This document shows positions 24,186-32,681 of a stretch of 64,000 nt of DNA, in pieces. Source of the DNA: Amycolatopsis iheyensis (GTDB lineage: Bacteria > Actinomycetota > Actinomycetes > Mycobacteriales > Pseudonocardiaceae). Location of the stretch: positions 1-64,000 of the forward strand of contig NZ_JAMXQV010000015.1 of the NCBI RefSeq assembly GCF_024703995.1. Reading direction: 5' to 3'. The stretch's first letter is position 1, and each line of letters starts with the position of its first letter. The notes under the pieces were generated by a model that did not search any database, was not told where the DNA came from, and worked only from the letters and a program-made list of their open reading frames with translations. Position numbers and translations under genes: made by a program.

Positions 24186-26679
24186 GGCGCAACCGCTGCT
24201 TGACGACCTTCAGCGCCCGGCCGCCCGCCCGCCGCGCCAGCTCACCGGCACCACCCGCGGCCAGGTACTCGCGGACCAGGTCGGCGTCGCGGCGCAGCAT
24301 CGCCCGGCCGCGCACCGCCGGCGTCTTCACCAGGTCCGCCGAGCCGGGCAGCCGGTCGGCCGCCGGGCGCGGGTCGCGGCAGAACTCCACCAGCGGCTTC
24401 AACGCTTCCGGCCAGGCGAACCGCTGCGCGACGACGGCGATCCGCTCGACGCAGCCCGCGGCGAACTCCTCGTCGTACAACGACTTTTCCAGCGCGTCCG
24501 CCAAAGCCGAAGCGTCTTCGGCCGGGACGACGACACCGAGCTTCTCGGCCCGCACCAGGTCGGCGAACGCGTCGCCGTCGGTGGTGACGATCGGCAGCCC
24601 GGCCCACAGGTAGTCGAGGACCCGGGTGCGGAACGCGAACGTCGTCTCGACGTGCTCGTAGTGCGTCGTGACCCCGCAGTTCGCGTCGAGCAGCCAGTTC
24701 TGGCGCTCGTGGTAGGGCACCCACTGCTCGTTGAAGTAGACGTGCTTGTCCGTCATGCCCAGCGAATCCGCGAGCCGGATCGTGCGCGTGCCGATGTCCA
24801 TCTCGGCGACCTCGGGGTTCGGGTGCTTCATCCCGAGGAACACCAGCCGGACGTCGCCGCGGCGGCGGCGCAGCGTGTCGATCGCGCGGACCAGCGTCAG
24901 CGGGTCGAACCAGCTGTACACCCCGCCCGCCCAGAGCACGACGTGGTCGGTGCCGCCGATGCCCAGCGACGAGCGGAGCCCGGGGCCGGTGCGCGCCGGT
25001 GGCTGCGGCGACAGTCCGAACGGGACGACCGCGAGCAGCGACTGCGTGGTCGGGTCGGCGTCGTAGAGCCGCGGGGAAAGCCGGCCCATCGCGGCCAGGT
25101 GGCCGAGCCAGAAGTGCCGCTGCCGCTCGGACGCGCAGAGGAAGAAGTCGCCGCGTTCGAGCTGGGCGTCCAGCACGCGGGTGACGCCGGCCAGGTCGGC
25201 CGCGCGCTGGTCGTCGGCGACGCCCTTGCCCTGCTCCAGCAGTTCCAGGTGCATCGGGTCGTAGAGGTCGGCGACGACGATCTTGCCGCTGTGCTCCTTC
25301 TTCAGCGACGGCGCCAGTTCGAGCACGTGGCCCTGCAGGACGATGACGTCGGCCCAGGCGATCGGCGCGTCCAGCTCACGGTGCTTGCCGGCGCTGACGC
25401 GGAACGGCGCGGGCGGCGGCGTGGCCAGCGGGTTGGTGGTGATCAGGTGGACGTCGTGCTCGGCGGCCAGCGCGAGCGCGATGTTCCAGGCGCGGATCGC
25501 CGGGCCGGCCATCCGCTCGGTGAGCGCGTCACCGGTGAGCACGAGGATCTTCCGGCGCCGGCCGAACGCTTTCTCGATGCCGAACGCCTCGACGAGGATG
25601 TCGTGCGCCGCGAGGTAGCGCGGCAGCGGGTACGCGGGCTCCAACGCCTTGCGCAGCAACGGAAGCAGGTCCGCGTCGGTGCGGACGCGGGCGGCCTGCT
25701 CGACCGCGCGCGACTCGGCCAGCGACGGCAGCTGCTCGACGAACTGGTCGATCGCCAGCAGCCCGGCGAGCGTCGTGCGCGGGATCGCGACGTCGCCGGA
25801 CTCGATCGGCCCGACCCCTTTTTCGAGGTCCAGCTGGGTCGCGTCCAGCTCGCCGCGGGCGGTGGCCCGCCGGACGGCGAGGGCGAGGGCCGCGGGCAGC
25901 GCTTTGACGAGGGTCTCGTCGGAAAGGTTCTTGTAGAGCGCGGCCAGGGCGTTGCGCTCCAACAGGAAGGTCTCGCGGCCGGTCTCCGGCGCGTCGACGG
26001 CCGCCATCGTGCCGTGGTGGCGGTGGTAGGTCAGCGACTCCGGGACGTACCGGACGCGCCAGCCGCGCAGGTTGAGCCGCCAGCCGAGGTCGACGTCCTC
26101 GTAGAACATGAAGAACCGCTCGTCGAAGCCGCCCAGCTCGGCGAACACGCTCGCCCGGACGAACATCGCCGAGCCGGTGCCGAACAGGACGTCTTTCGCG
26201 ACCTCGTGCTCGGCCGCCGGGACGTCGGCCAGCGGCGAGCCCGCGTGGCGCTTGTAGCCCATGCCGAACCAGGTCAGGCCGCCGTCGACGAAGTCGGTGC
26301 CGGTGCCGTCCCAGTCGAGGACCTTGCTGGCCACGGCGGCGACGCGGGGCTGCGCGCGCAGCTCGGCGACCGCGGCGGAGACCCAGCCGGGCGCCGGGCG
26401 CGCGTCGTTGTTGAGGAACCCGAGGACAGTGCCCTTGGCGTGCTTCGCGCCGAGGTTGCAGCCGCCGGCGAACCCGGTGTTGCGGCCGGCCTCGATGACG
26501 TTCGCGGCGGGCACGGCCTCGCGGATGCGGGCGGCTTCGTCGGAGTTGTCGACGCAGATCAGCTCGAGCTCGGGGTAGTCGTGCTCGGCGAGCGCGCGCA
26601 GGCAGGTGATCGTGTCGTCGGCGCCGCGGTAGTTGACCACGATCACCGAGACGAGCGGTTGCGGTGCCCCCTGCGCCAA
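24178..26679 (-). CDS. bifunctional GT2-GT4 glycosyltransferase
   Basis: 833 aa from TTG 26679, with AAGGAG well placed upstream. The N-terminal GT2 domain (about 1-270) has VSVIVVNYRGADDTITCLRA, GRNTGFAGGCNLGAKHA, the metal-binding LNNDARPA, and FFMFYEDVDLGWRLNLRGW. A linker follows. The C-terminal GT-B/GT4 domain (about 380-780) has TDHVVLWAGGVYSWFDPLTL and RTRVLDYLWAGLPIVTTDGD. Such two-enzyme fusions add consecutive sugars to rhamnose-containing polymers. It is upstream of and coupled to the GT4 gene. Confidence 0.88.
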   Translation of the reverse strand: MAQGAPQPLVSVIVVNYRGADDTITCLRALAEHDYPELELICVDNSDEAARIREAVPAANVIEAGRNTGFAGGCNLGAKHAKGTVLGFLNNDARPAPGWVSAAVAELRAQPRVAAVASKVLDWDGTGTDFVDGGLTWFGMGYKRHAGSPLADVPAAEHEVAKDVLFGTGSAMFVRASVFAELGGFDERFFMFYEDVDLGWRLNLRGWRVRYVPESLTYHRHHGTMAAVDAPETGRETFLLERNALAALYKNLSDETLVKALPAALALAVRRATARGELDATQLDLEKGVGPIESGDVAIPRTTLAGLLAIDQFVEQLPSLAESRAVEQAARVRTDADLLPLLRKALEPAYPLPRYLAAHDILVEAFGIEKAFGRRRKILVLTGDALTERMAGPAIRAWNIALALAAEHDVHLITTNPLATPPPAPFRVSAGKHRELDAPIAWADVIVLQGHVLELAPSLKKEHSGKIVVADLYDPMHLELLEQGKGVADDQRAADLAGVTRVLDAQLERGDFFLCASERQRHFWLGHLAAMGRLSPRLYDADPTTQSLLAVVPFGLSPQPPARTGPGLRSSLGIGGTDHVVLWAGGVYSWFDPLTLVRAIDTLRRRRGDVRLVFLGMKHPNPEVAEMDIGTRTIRLADSLGMTDKHVYFNEQWVPYHERQNWLLDANCGVTTHYEHVETTFAFRTRVLDYLWAGLPIVTTDGDAFADLVRAEKLGVVVPAEDASALADALEKSLYDEEFAAGCVERIAVVAQRFAWPEALKPLVEFCRDPRPAADRLPGSADLVKTPAVRGRAMLRRDADLVREYLAAGGAGELARRAGGRALKVVKQRLRRG

Positions 26680-26710
26680 AGCCTGCTCCTTCGTCGGGAT
26701 TTGCGCCAGC

Positions 26711-27637
26711 TTAAAGGCCAGCCCAAGCGTCCCAGACCGCGCCTCGGCCGAGTGCCGCGCGACGGCCGATTCCGCGCCGGGCCGCCAGCGTCGCCGGAAG
26801 GCGGGTGATCACCTCGGCCAGCACCCGGCAGCGCAGGCCGAACCGGAAGTTCGCCGCGGCCGGCCGCCCCGGCCGCAGTGGCAGCACCGCTGTCAACACG
26901 GCGAACCGCAGCAGCTGGTTCACCGCGACCCCGCGGGGCGCGCAGCGCAGCAGCATGAGCAGCCGGTTGCGCTCGTTCCAGCGGTGGAACGGCGCCGAGC
27001 CCGGTTTGCTGCTGACGCCGTGGGCGTGCCGGACGCGGGCCTCGGGCGCCGCGACGACGTCCCACCCCGCCAGCCGCAGCCGCCACGCGGTGTCGGTGTC
27101 CTCGTAGTAGCAGAAGAACGACGCCGGGACGCCGCGCACGCTCTTCAGCGCGTCGACGCGGAGCAGGGCCGCGCCACCGCAGAAGCCGAACACCTCGCCC
27201 GCGGGATCGGTGAGGTCGGCGCCGTGGCCGTCGGCGGTCAGCCGGACCCCGGCGGACTGCGTGGTGCCGTCGGGCCGCACGAGCAGCGACGTCGCCGCGC
27301 CCGCCAAGGGCGCTTTGTCCAGGGTGTCTTCCAGCGTGGCGAGCCAGTCCGGCGCCGGTTCGGCGTCGTCGTTCAGCCACGCCATCAGCGGGGTTCCGAC
27401 TTTCCCGAGCGCGACGGCGAGCGCGCCCGCGTAGCCCGTGTTGCGGGACAGGCGAATTACTTGCGGGTGCGAAGGATGGGCCTCGAGCAGGGCGGCCGTG
27501 CCGTCGTCGGAGGCGTTGTCCACCACGAGCGTCCGATGTGGACGCGTCTGCGCGGCGAGCGCGTCGAGGCACGCGGTGACGTGCCCGGCGCCCCGCCAGG
27601 TCACGACGACCACCGTGGTGGCGGGATTCGCGGTCAC
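26711..27637 (-). CDS. GT2 family (rhamnosyltransferase-like) glycosyltransferase
   Basis: 308 aa from GTG 27637. The frame is open further upstream, but that lies antisense to the divergent GT4 gene. GT-A fold: TTVVVVTWRGAGHVTACLDA, VDNASDDGTAALLE, RNTGYAGALAVAL, LNDDAEPAPDWLATLE (DxD equivalent), FFCYYEDTDTAWRLRLAGWD. The C-terminal region carries basic, amphipathic helices (ARRGIGRRAALGRGAVW), suiting membrane association. Closest in type to WbbL-like inverting rhamnosyltransferases; donor not provable from sequence. 31 bp downstream lies the GT2/GT4 fusion. Confidence 0.86.
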   Translation of the reverse strand: MTANPATTVVVVTWRGAGHVTACLDALAAQTRPHRTLVVDNASDDGTAALLEAHPSHPQVIRLSRNTGYAGALAVALGKVGTPLMAWLNDDAEPAPDWLATLEDTLDKAPLAGAATSLLVRPDGTTQSAGVRLTADGHGADLTDPAGEVFGFCGGAALLRVDALKSVRGVPASFFCYYEDTDTAWRLRLAGWDVVAAPEARVRHAHGVSSKPGSAPFHRWNERNRLLMLLRCAPRGVAVNQLLRFAVLTAVLPLRPGRPAAANFRFGLRCRVLAEVITRLPATLAARRGIGRRAALGRGAVWDAWAGL

Positions 27638-27655
27638 GTCCCGCACAATAGCCGC

Positions 27656-28732
27656 GTGCCCGAACTGGTCGTGCTCGCCGAGCAGCTCCTCGCGCCCGTG
27701 CCCGGTGGCACCGGGCGCTACACGGCCGAGCTGCTGCCCGCGCTCGCGCAGACCGCGCCGCCGGGCTGGACGGTGTCCAGCGTGGTCGCGCGGCACGCCG
27801 ACGTGGGTGCCGCGCGGCTCGACGGCGTCGACGGTCCCCGGGTGCTGCGGATCCCGCCACGCGCGCTGGTCGCGGCCTGGCAGCTGGGCCTGCGCTGGTG
27901 GCCGGGCGGCGACGCGGTGCACGCGCCGACGCCGTTCGCGCCGCCGCGCGCGCCGGCCGGGAAGACGTTGAGCGTGACCGTGCACGACACCGTGCCGTGG
28001 ACCCACCCCGAGACGCTCACCGCGCGCGGGGTCAGCTGGCACCGGTCGATGATCGCGCGCGCCGCGCGGCGGGCGACCGGGCTGGTGGTGCCGACGCGGG
28101 CCGTCGCCGACGAGCTGGCGGTGCTGGTCGACGTCGACGTCCCGGTGCGCGTGGTGCCGCACGGCGTGCGGGTGCCGCCCGGGTCCGCCGAGGTGGACCT
28201 GCCTTCGCGGTACGTCCTGGCCGTCGGCACGATCGAGCCACGCAAGGGCATCGACGTGCTGGTCGACGCGGTCGCGGCGCTGGAGGGCACGGTGCTCGTG
28301 CTCGCCGGGCAGCCGGGCTGGGGCGGCGTCGACCCGGTGGCGCTGGCGCGGGAACGCGGGCTCCCCGCGGACCGGGTGCGGATGCTGGGGAAGGTGTCGG
28401 ACGCCGAGCTGGCGACCGTGCTGCGGCGGGCGAGCGTGCTGGCCGTGCCGAGCCTCGCGGAGGGCTTCGGGCTGGGCCTGCTGGAGGCGATGGCGGCCGG
28501 GGTGCCGGTCGTGCACACGGACGTCCCGGCGCTGGTGGAGGTCGCGGGCGGCGCGGGCCTGACGGTGCCGCGCGGCGACGCGGCGGCGCTGGCGGCGGCG
28601 TTGCGGCAGGTGCTGGAGTCACCCACCGTGGCGGCCGAGCTCACTCGATCGGGGCGGGAGCGGGCTCGCGCGTTCACCTGGCGTCGCGCGGCCGAAGCCG
28701 TCTGGGCGATCCACCAGCGGCCGCCCGACTAG
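27656..28732 (+). CDS. GT4 family glycosyltransferase
   Basis: 358 aa from GTG 27656 (MPELVVLAEQLLAPVPGGTG), starting 18 bp from the divergent GT2 gene. GT-B fold with PGGTGRYTAELLPALAQ, the conserved SVTVHDTVPWTHPETL, VVPTRAVADELA, VGTIEPRKGIDVLVDAVAA and the donor-site EGFGLGLLEAMAAGVP. The very small divergent gap means the two GT promoters overlap. Likely adds a hexose in the same envelope glycan. Confidence 0.88.
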   Translation: MPELVVLAEQLLAPVPGGTGRYTAELLPALAQTAPPGWTVSSVVARHADVGAARLDGVDGPRVLRIPPRALVAAWQLGLRWWPGGDAVHAPTPFAPPRAPAGKTLSVTVHDTVPWTHPETLTARGVSWHRSMIARAARRATGLVVPTRAVADELAVLVDVDVPVRVVPHGVRVPPGSAEVDLPSRYVLAVGTIEPRKGIDVLVDAVAALEGTVLVLAGQPGWGGVDPVALARERGLPADRVRMLGKVSDAELATVLRRASVLAVPSLAEGFGLGLLEAMAAGVPVVHTDVPALVEVAGGAGLTVPRGDAAALAAALRQVLESPTVAAELTRSGRERARAFTWRRAAEAVWAIHQRPPD

Positions 28733-28774
28733 GCGGGTTTGCCAGTTCCCGACCATGACGGAGGGTCGTCGCCG

Positions 28775-28780
28775 TACCCT
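28775..28780 (+). promoter_or_regulatory. -10 element of a likely leaderless promoter
   Basis: TACCCT ends exactly 6 nt before the GTG at 28787, the spacing expected when transcription starts at the start codon. No Shine-Dalgarno is present. Confidence 0.5.
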
Positions 28781-28786
28781 GCAGGG

Positions 28787-29935
28787 GTGAGCGATGACCC
28801 CCGGGTGCTGATCGACGCGACCGCGGTTCCCGCGGACCGCGGCGGGGTCGGCCGGTACGTGGACTCGCTCGTCGCCGCCCTCGACGCGGACGGGGCGCGG
28901 GTCACCGTCGTGTGCCAGCCCCGGGACCTGCGGCTTTACGATCGGCTGGCACCGCATTCGCGGATCGTGCCCGCGTCGCCGTCGACGACCACCCGCACCG
29001 CGCGGCTGACCTGGGAACAGGCGACCTTGCCCCGGCTGGTGCGCCGCCTCGGCGCGGACGTCGTCCACTCGCCGCACTACACGATGCCGCTGGCCACGTC
29101 GGCGGCATCGGTCGTCACGCTCCACGACGCGACGTTCTTCACCGACGCCGTGCTGCACTCGTCGGTGAAGGCCCGCTTCTTCCGCGCGTGGACGGCGACG
29201 GCGTTGCGCCGCGCGACGCTGTGCGTGGTCCCCTCGGCGGCGACGGCGTCGGAGCTGGCCCGCGTCGGCCCGGTGCGGCACGCTTCCTTGGAAGTCATTC
29301 ACCACGGCGTCGACACTGAGCGGTTTCACCCACCGTCACCATCGGAGGTGGCGGCCGCCCGATCGGCGGTCGGCCTCGGGCGTACGCCTTACGTGGCATT
29401 CTTGGGTGCTCTCGAGCCGCGGAAGAACGTCCCGGCACTGATCCGCGGGTTCGCGCGGGCGGTGGCGGGGCAGCGGGACGCGCCGGCGTTGGTCCTGGCC
29501 GGGCAGCCGGGGTGGGACACGCAGGTGGAGCGGGCGCTGGACGCCGTGCCGCATCGGCTTCGGGTGATCCGGGCAGGATATCTGCCCTTCGGGACACTGG
29601 CCGGGTTCCTGGGCGGGGCTTCGCTGGTGGCTTATCCGTCGCTGGGCGAGGGGTTCGGGCTGCCGGTCCTGGAGGCGATGGCGTGCGGCGCGTGCGTCCT
29701 GACGACCCGGCGGCTGTCGCTGCCGGAGGTGGGCGGCGACGCGGTGGCGTACTGCGGCGTCGGCGCGGGCGACGTGGCGGCGGGGCTGTCGGAGCTGCTG
29801 GCGGACCCTTCGCGCCGCTCGGAGCTCGCGACGGCGGCTCAGCAGCGCGCGAAGGAGTTTTCCTGGGCGACTACGGCTGAGCGGCACCGGGAGGCGTACG
29901 CCAAGGCCTGGTCCCGCCACCTCCGCACCCGCTGA
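28787..29935 (+). CDS. GT4 family glycosyltransferase
   Basis: 382 aa from GTG 28787 (MSDDPRVLIDATAVPADRGG). Contains GGVGRYVDSLVAALDADG, HDATFFTDAVLHSS, VVPSAATASELARVGP, AFLGALEPRKNVPALIRGFA, and YPSLGEGFGLPVLEAMACGA, all GT-B/GT4 hallmarks. Similar in layout to mannosyl/rhamnosyl transferases next to wbbL in other Pseudonocardiaceae. A 200-bp gap with a 21-bp repeat array separates it from wbbL downstream. Confidence 0.88.
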   Translation: MSDDPRVLIDATAVPADRGGVGRYVDSLVAALDADGARVTVVCQPRDLRLYDRLAPHSRIVPASPSTTTRTARLTWEQATLPRLVRRLGADVVHSPHYTMPLATSAASVVTLHDATFFTDAVLHSSVKARFFRAWTATALRRATLCVVPSAATASELARVGPVRHASLEVIHHGVDTERFHPPSPSEVAAARSAVGLGRTPYVAFLGALEPRKNVPALIRGFARAVAGQRDAPALVLAGQPGWDTQVERALDAVPHRLRVIRAGYLPFGTLAGFLGGASLVAYPSLGEGFGLPVLEAMACGACVLTTRRLSLPEVGGDAVAYCGVGAGDVAAGLSELLADPSRRSELATAAQQRAKEFSWATTAERHREAYAKAWSRHLRTR

Positions 29936-29949
29936 CCCCGGTGATCCCA

Positions 29950-30097
29950 GAGCCGACACACGTGATTGAAGAGTCAACTCGCGTGATTGAAGGGTCGACA
30001 CGGCGGGGCTCGGGCGCGGGCGGCGTGTCGTCTCCGCAATCACGCGTGTCGGCTTCCTGATCACGTGTGTCGGCGGTTCCGTCACGGGCTTCGGGGT
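29950..30097. repeat. 21-bp-unit inverted array (array A)
   Basis: Direct 21-bp units at 29950-29970 and 29971-29991 (core CACGTGATTGAA / CGCGTGATTGAA), a third partial unit, then inverted units at 30035-30055, 30056-30076 and 30077-30097 (core ATCACGCGTGTCGG). Transcribed, the array would fold into a long imperfect hairpin, so it may terminate the upstream GT4 gene. Unit core and period match the array at 57753. Confidence 0.75.
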
Positions 30098-30135
30098 GGC
30101 GGGGTCGCGTTGGGTGACCGGTGGACAATGGCCGG

Positions 30136-30996
30136 GTGACTGAGCACTCCCGCTATGGCGACGAAGTCGGCGTCGTGACCGTGACGTACTTCTCCGAGGA
30201 CACCATCGAGCGCTTCCTCGACACCCTCGACAAAGCCACCGAGCGCGAGGTCAAGGTGGTCATCGCCGACAACGCCTCCGTCGAAGGCGCCCTCGAGGAG
30301 GTCGCGAAGAAGCGGAAGAACGTCCAGCTGCTCAGCATCGGCGAGAACGTCGGTTACGGGGCCGGCGCCAACCGCGGTGCCGCGGAGCTCGACGACCGGT
30401 ACGGCTGGGTCGTCGTCGTCAACCCGGACCTCGAATGGGAGCCCGGCTCCCTCGACGCTCTCCTCGAGGTGGCCGAGCGGTGGCCGCGTGGGGGTGCCTT
30501 CGGGCCGCTCATCCACGACCTCGACGGGACCGTCTACCCCTCGGCGCGGCTGCTGCCGTCGTTCGGGCGGGGGATCGGGCACGCCGTCTTCGCGAAGGTC
30601 TGGCCCGGCAACCCCTGGACGAAGCAGTACCGGCAGGAGACCGGCACCCCGGTCGAGCGCGTCTCGGGCTGGCTGTCCGGCTCGTGCCAGCTCATCCGCC
30701 GCGAGGCCTTCGACTCCGTCGGCGGCTTCGACACGCGCTACTTCATGTACTTCGAGGACGTCGACCTCGGGGACCGGCTGGCGAAGGCGGGCTGGCTGAA
30801 CGTCTACGCGCCGTCCTCGAGCGTCATGCACGTCGGCGGGCACTCGACGTCGCAGGCCTCCAAGAAGATGCTCAAGGCGCACCACGACAGCGCTTACCGC
30901 TACCTCGCCGACCGCCACCCGGGGCTCGTCTGGAAGCCGGTGCTCGCCGCCGCGAAGCTCGGGCTCGCGCTGCGGCTCAAGCTCGAGACCCGCTAG
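30136..30996 (+). CDS. wbbL: rhamnosyltransferase, WbbL family (GT2)
   Basis: 286 aa from GTG 30136 (MTEHSRYGDEVGVVTVTYFS); GTG 30121 is an alternative. WbbL transfers L-rhamnose from dTDP-rhamnose to decaprenyl-PP-GlcNAc, making the arabinogalactan linkage unit. Seen: DNASVEGALEEVAKK, GENVGYGAGANRGAAEL, VVNPDLEWEPGSLDALLE (DxD-type), SGSCQLIRREAFDSVGGFDT and YFMYFEDVDLGDRLAKAGW. Position before the nucleotidyltransferase gene equals M. tuberculosis Rv3265c-Rv3264c. Stop overlaps the convergent hypothetical gene as CTAG. Confidence 0.92.
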   Translation: MTEHSRYGDEVGVVTVTYFSEDTIERFLDTLDKATEREVKVVIADNASVEGALEEVAKKRKNVQLLSIGENVGYGAGANRGAAELDDRYGWVVVVNPDLEWEPGSLDALLEVAERWPRGGAFGPLIHDLDGTVYPSARLLPSFGRGIGHAVFAKVWPGNPWTKQYRQETGTPVERVSGWLSGSCQLIRREAFDSVGGFDTRYFMYFEDVDLGDRLAKAGWLNVYAPSSSVMHVGGHSTSQASKKMLKAHHDSAYRYLADRHPGLVWKPVLAAAKLGLALRLKLETR

Positions 30997-31457
30997 ATCC
31001 CGTCGAGCCGGCGCGAGAGGTCGGACCTGCCGTTGTTCTGCGTCACCGTCGGCACCAGACCGGTCTCCTCCGGGTCCGGCTCCTTCAGCGGGCTCGTGAT
31101 CGGCTCGGCCTGGGGCCGGCGGGCCAGCGGCGTGGTGACCGGCGAGGGCATCGGCGTCGTCGGCGTGGGTGTGCTCAACGGCGTCGTCGGCTGCGGCCGC
31201 CGGCTGCCCTGGGCCTCCAGCCGCCGGGTCGGCGACGAGCCGGCCAGCGGGTGGTCGTTCTCCTCGATCAGCGACGCCGGGAGCTGCGTGGTCGTGTCGG
31301 GGTCCTGGCTGCGGTCGAGCCCGTCGATGGCGGCACGCGGTATCTGCTGCGTGTTGGAGGCGTCCATCGGCGAAATGGCGCTGTCGGGTGTCACTACGAA
31401 CACACCGCGCGCTTGGGCTCGTGCGAGCAGGGCGTCCGCCCGATCGCGGGGGTCCAT
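30993..31457 (-). CDS. conserved actinobacterial hypothetical protein
   Basis: 154 aa from ATG 31457. It opens MDPRDRADALLARAQARGVF and continues VVTPDSAISPMDASNTQQIP; the rest is low-complexity Pro/Thr/Ser-rich (TTPLSTPTPTTPMPSPVTTP) and ends NNGRSDLSRRLDGI. No signal peptide or membrane helix; likely disordered. It sits between wbbL (convergent) and the nucleotidyltransferase gene (divergent). The longer reading frame toward 33761 is antisense to two real genes. Function unknown. Confidence 0.65.
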   Translation of the reverse strand: MDPRDRADALLARAQARGVFVVTPDSAISPMDASNTQQIPRAAIDGLDRSQDPDTTTQLPASLIEENDHPLAGSSPTRRLEAQGSRRPQPTTPLSTPTPTTPMPSPVTTPLARRPQAEPITSPLKEPDPEETGLVPTVTQNNGRSDLSRRLDGI

Positions 31458-31598
31458 CCCCTCGGCCTCCCGACTGACCCGGGGCCCTCTGGGGAAAGGC
31501 CCGCCTGTTTCCTGTCTAGGGTAGGCCCTCCGGGCGACCTCCGTCAGGGTTTCCCGCGGCTTGTCGCTCAGCGGTGCGTGATACAGGAGGAGATTTCC

Positions 31599-32678
31599 GT
31601 GACGTCCGAGGTCGAGATCGACGCCGTCGTGCTGGTCGGGGGCAAGGGCACCCGCCTGCGGCCCCTGACGCTGTCGGCGCCCAAGCCGATGCTCCCGACA
31701 GCCGGGACGCCCTACCTGAGCCACCTGTTCTCGCGCATCCGCGAGGCCGGGATCCGGCACGTCGTGCTCGGCACGAGCTACCGTGCGGAGGTGTTCGAGG
31801 AGTACTTCGGCGACGGCAAGTCGATCGGTCTGGACCTCGAATACGTCGTCGAGGCGGAACCGCTCGACACCGCGGGCGCGATCCGCAACGTGTACGACAA
31901 GCTGCGCGCCGACCACGTGATCGTCTTCAACGGCGACATCATCTCCGGCTCCGACCTCGGCGAGCAGCTGCGGGTGCACCGCGAGTCCGAGGCCGACGTC
32001 ACCCTGCACCTGCAGCGCGTGCCCGACCCGAGCCGCTTCGGCTCGGTGCCGACCGACGAGACCGGCCGCGTCCAGGCCTTCCTCGAGAAGACGCCGAACC
32101 CGCCGACCGACCAGATCAACGCCGGCTGCTACGTCTTCCGCCGTCCGGTGATCGAGGCCATCCCGACCGGGCGGCGCGTGTCGGTCGAGCGCGAGACGTT
32201 CCCGGGGCTGCTGGAGCAGGGCGCGCACATCCAGGGCTTCGTCGACAGCTCGTACTGGCTTGACGTCGGCACGCCGGAAGCGTTCGTGCGCGGCTCGGCC
32301 GACCTGGTGCGCGGCGTCGCGCCGACGTCGGCGCTGCCCGGCCGCCCCGGCGACTTCCTGGTGCTCGACGGCGCTTCCGTCGCCGAAGACGCCCAGCTGT
32401 CCGGTGGTTCGACCATCGGCGGCGGCGCGGTGGTCGGCTCGGGCGCGAAGATCGACGGCTCGGTGCTCTTCGACGGCGCGGCGGTGTCCGAAGGCGCGAT
32501 CGTCGAGCGTTCGGTGCTCGGGCACGGTGCTCGGGTCGGCGCCGGCGCGGTGCTGCGCGGGGTCGTGCTGGGCGACGGCGTGTCCGTCGGTGCGGGCTGC
32601 GAGCTCCTGGACGGCGCCCGGATCTGGCCCGACACCGTGCTGCCCGACGGTTCCGTCCGCTTCTCGAGCGACGCGTAG
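31599..32678 (+). CDS. mannose-1-phosphate guanylyltransferase / sugar-1-phosphate nucleotidyltransferase
   Basis: 359 aa from GTG 31599 with a strong AGGAGGA. GT-A-like nucleotidyltransferase domain: AVVLVGGKGTRLRPLTLSAP (pyrophosphorylase signature), KPMLPTAGTPYLSHLFSRI, VFNGDIISGSD, INAGCYVFRRPVIEAIP, FVDSSYWLDVGTPEAFVRGS. A C-terminal left-handed beta-helix of hexapeptide repeats follows (about residues 250-350). This is the actinobacterial GDP-mannose pyrophosphorylase-like type (M. tuberculosis Rv3264c). It would provide GDP-mannose for polyprenyl-P-mannose used by GT87 enzymes. Glucose-1-P specificity is not excluded. Confidence 0.9.
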   Translation: MTSEVEIDAVVLVGGKGTRLRPLTLSAPKPMLPTAGTPYLSHLFSRIREAGIRHVVLGTSYRAEVFEEYFGDGKSIGLDLEYVVEAEPLDTAGAIRNVYDKLRADHVIVFNGDIISGSDLGEQLRVHRESEADVTLHLQRVPDPSRFGSVPTDETGRVQAFLEKTPNPPTDQINAGCYVFRRPVIEAIPTGRRVSVERETFPGLLEQGAHIQGFVDSSYWLDVGTPEAFVRGSADLVRGVAPTSALPGRPGDFLVLDGASVAEDAQLSGGSTIGGGAVVGSGAKIDGSVLFDGAAVSEGAIVERSVLGHGARVGAGAVLRGVVLGDGVSVGAGCELLDGARIWPDTVLPDGSVRFSSDA

Positions 32679-32681
32679 CCG

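Noticed and set aside
24049..26808. Very long plus-strand open frame (about 900 aa)
   Set aside because: It is His/Arg/Asp-rich antisense to the GT2-GT4 fusion, an effect of GC-rich third positions.
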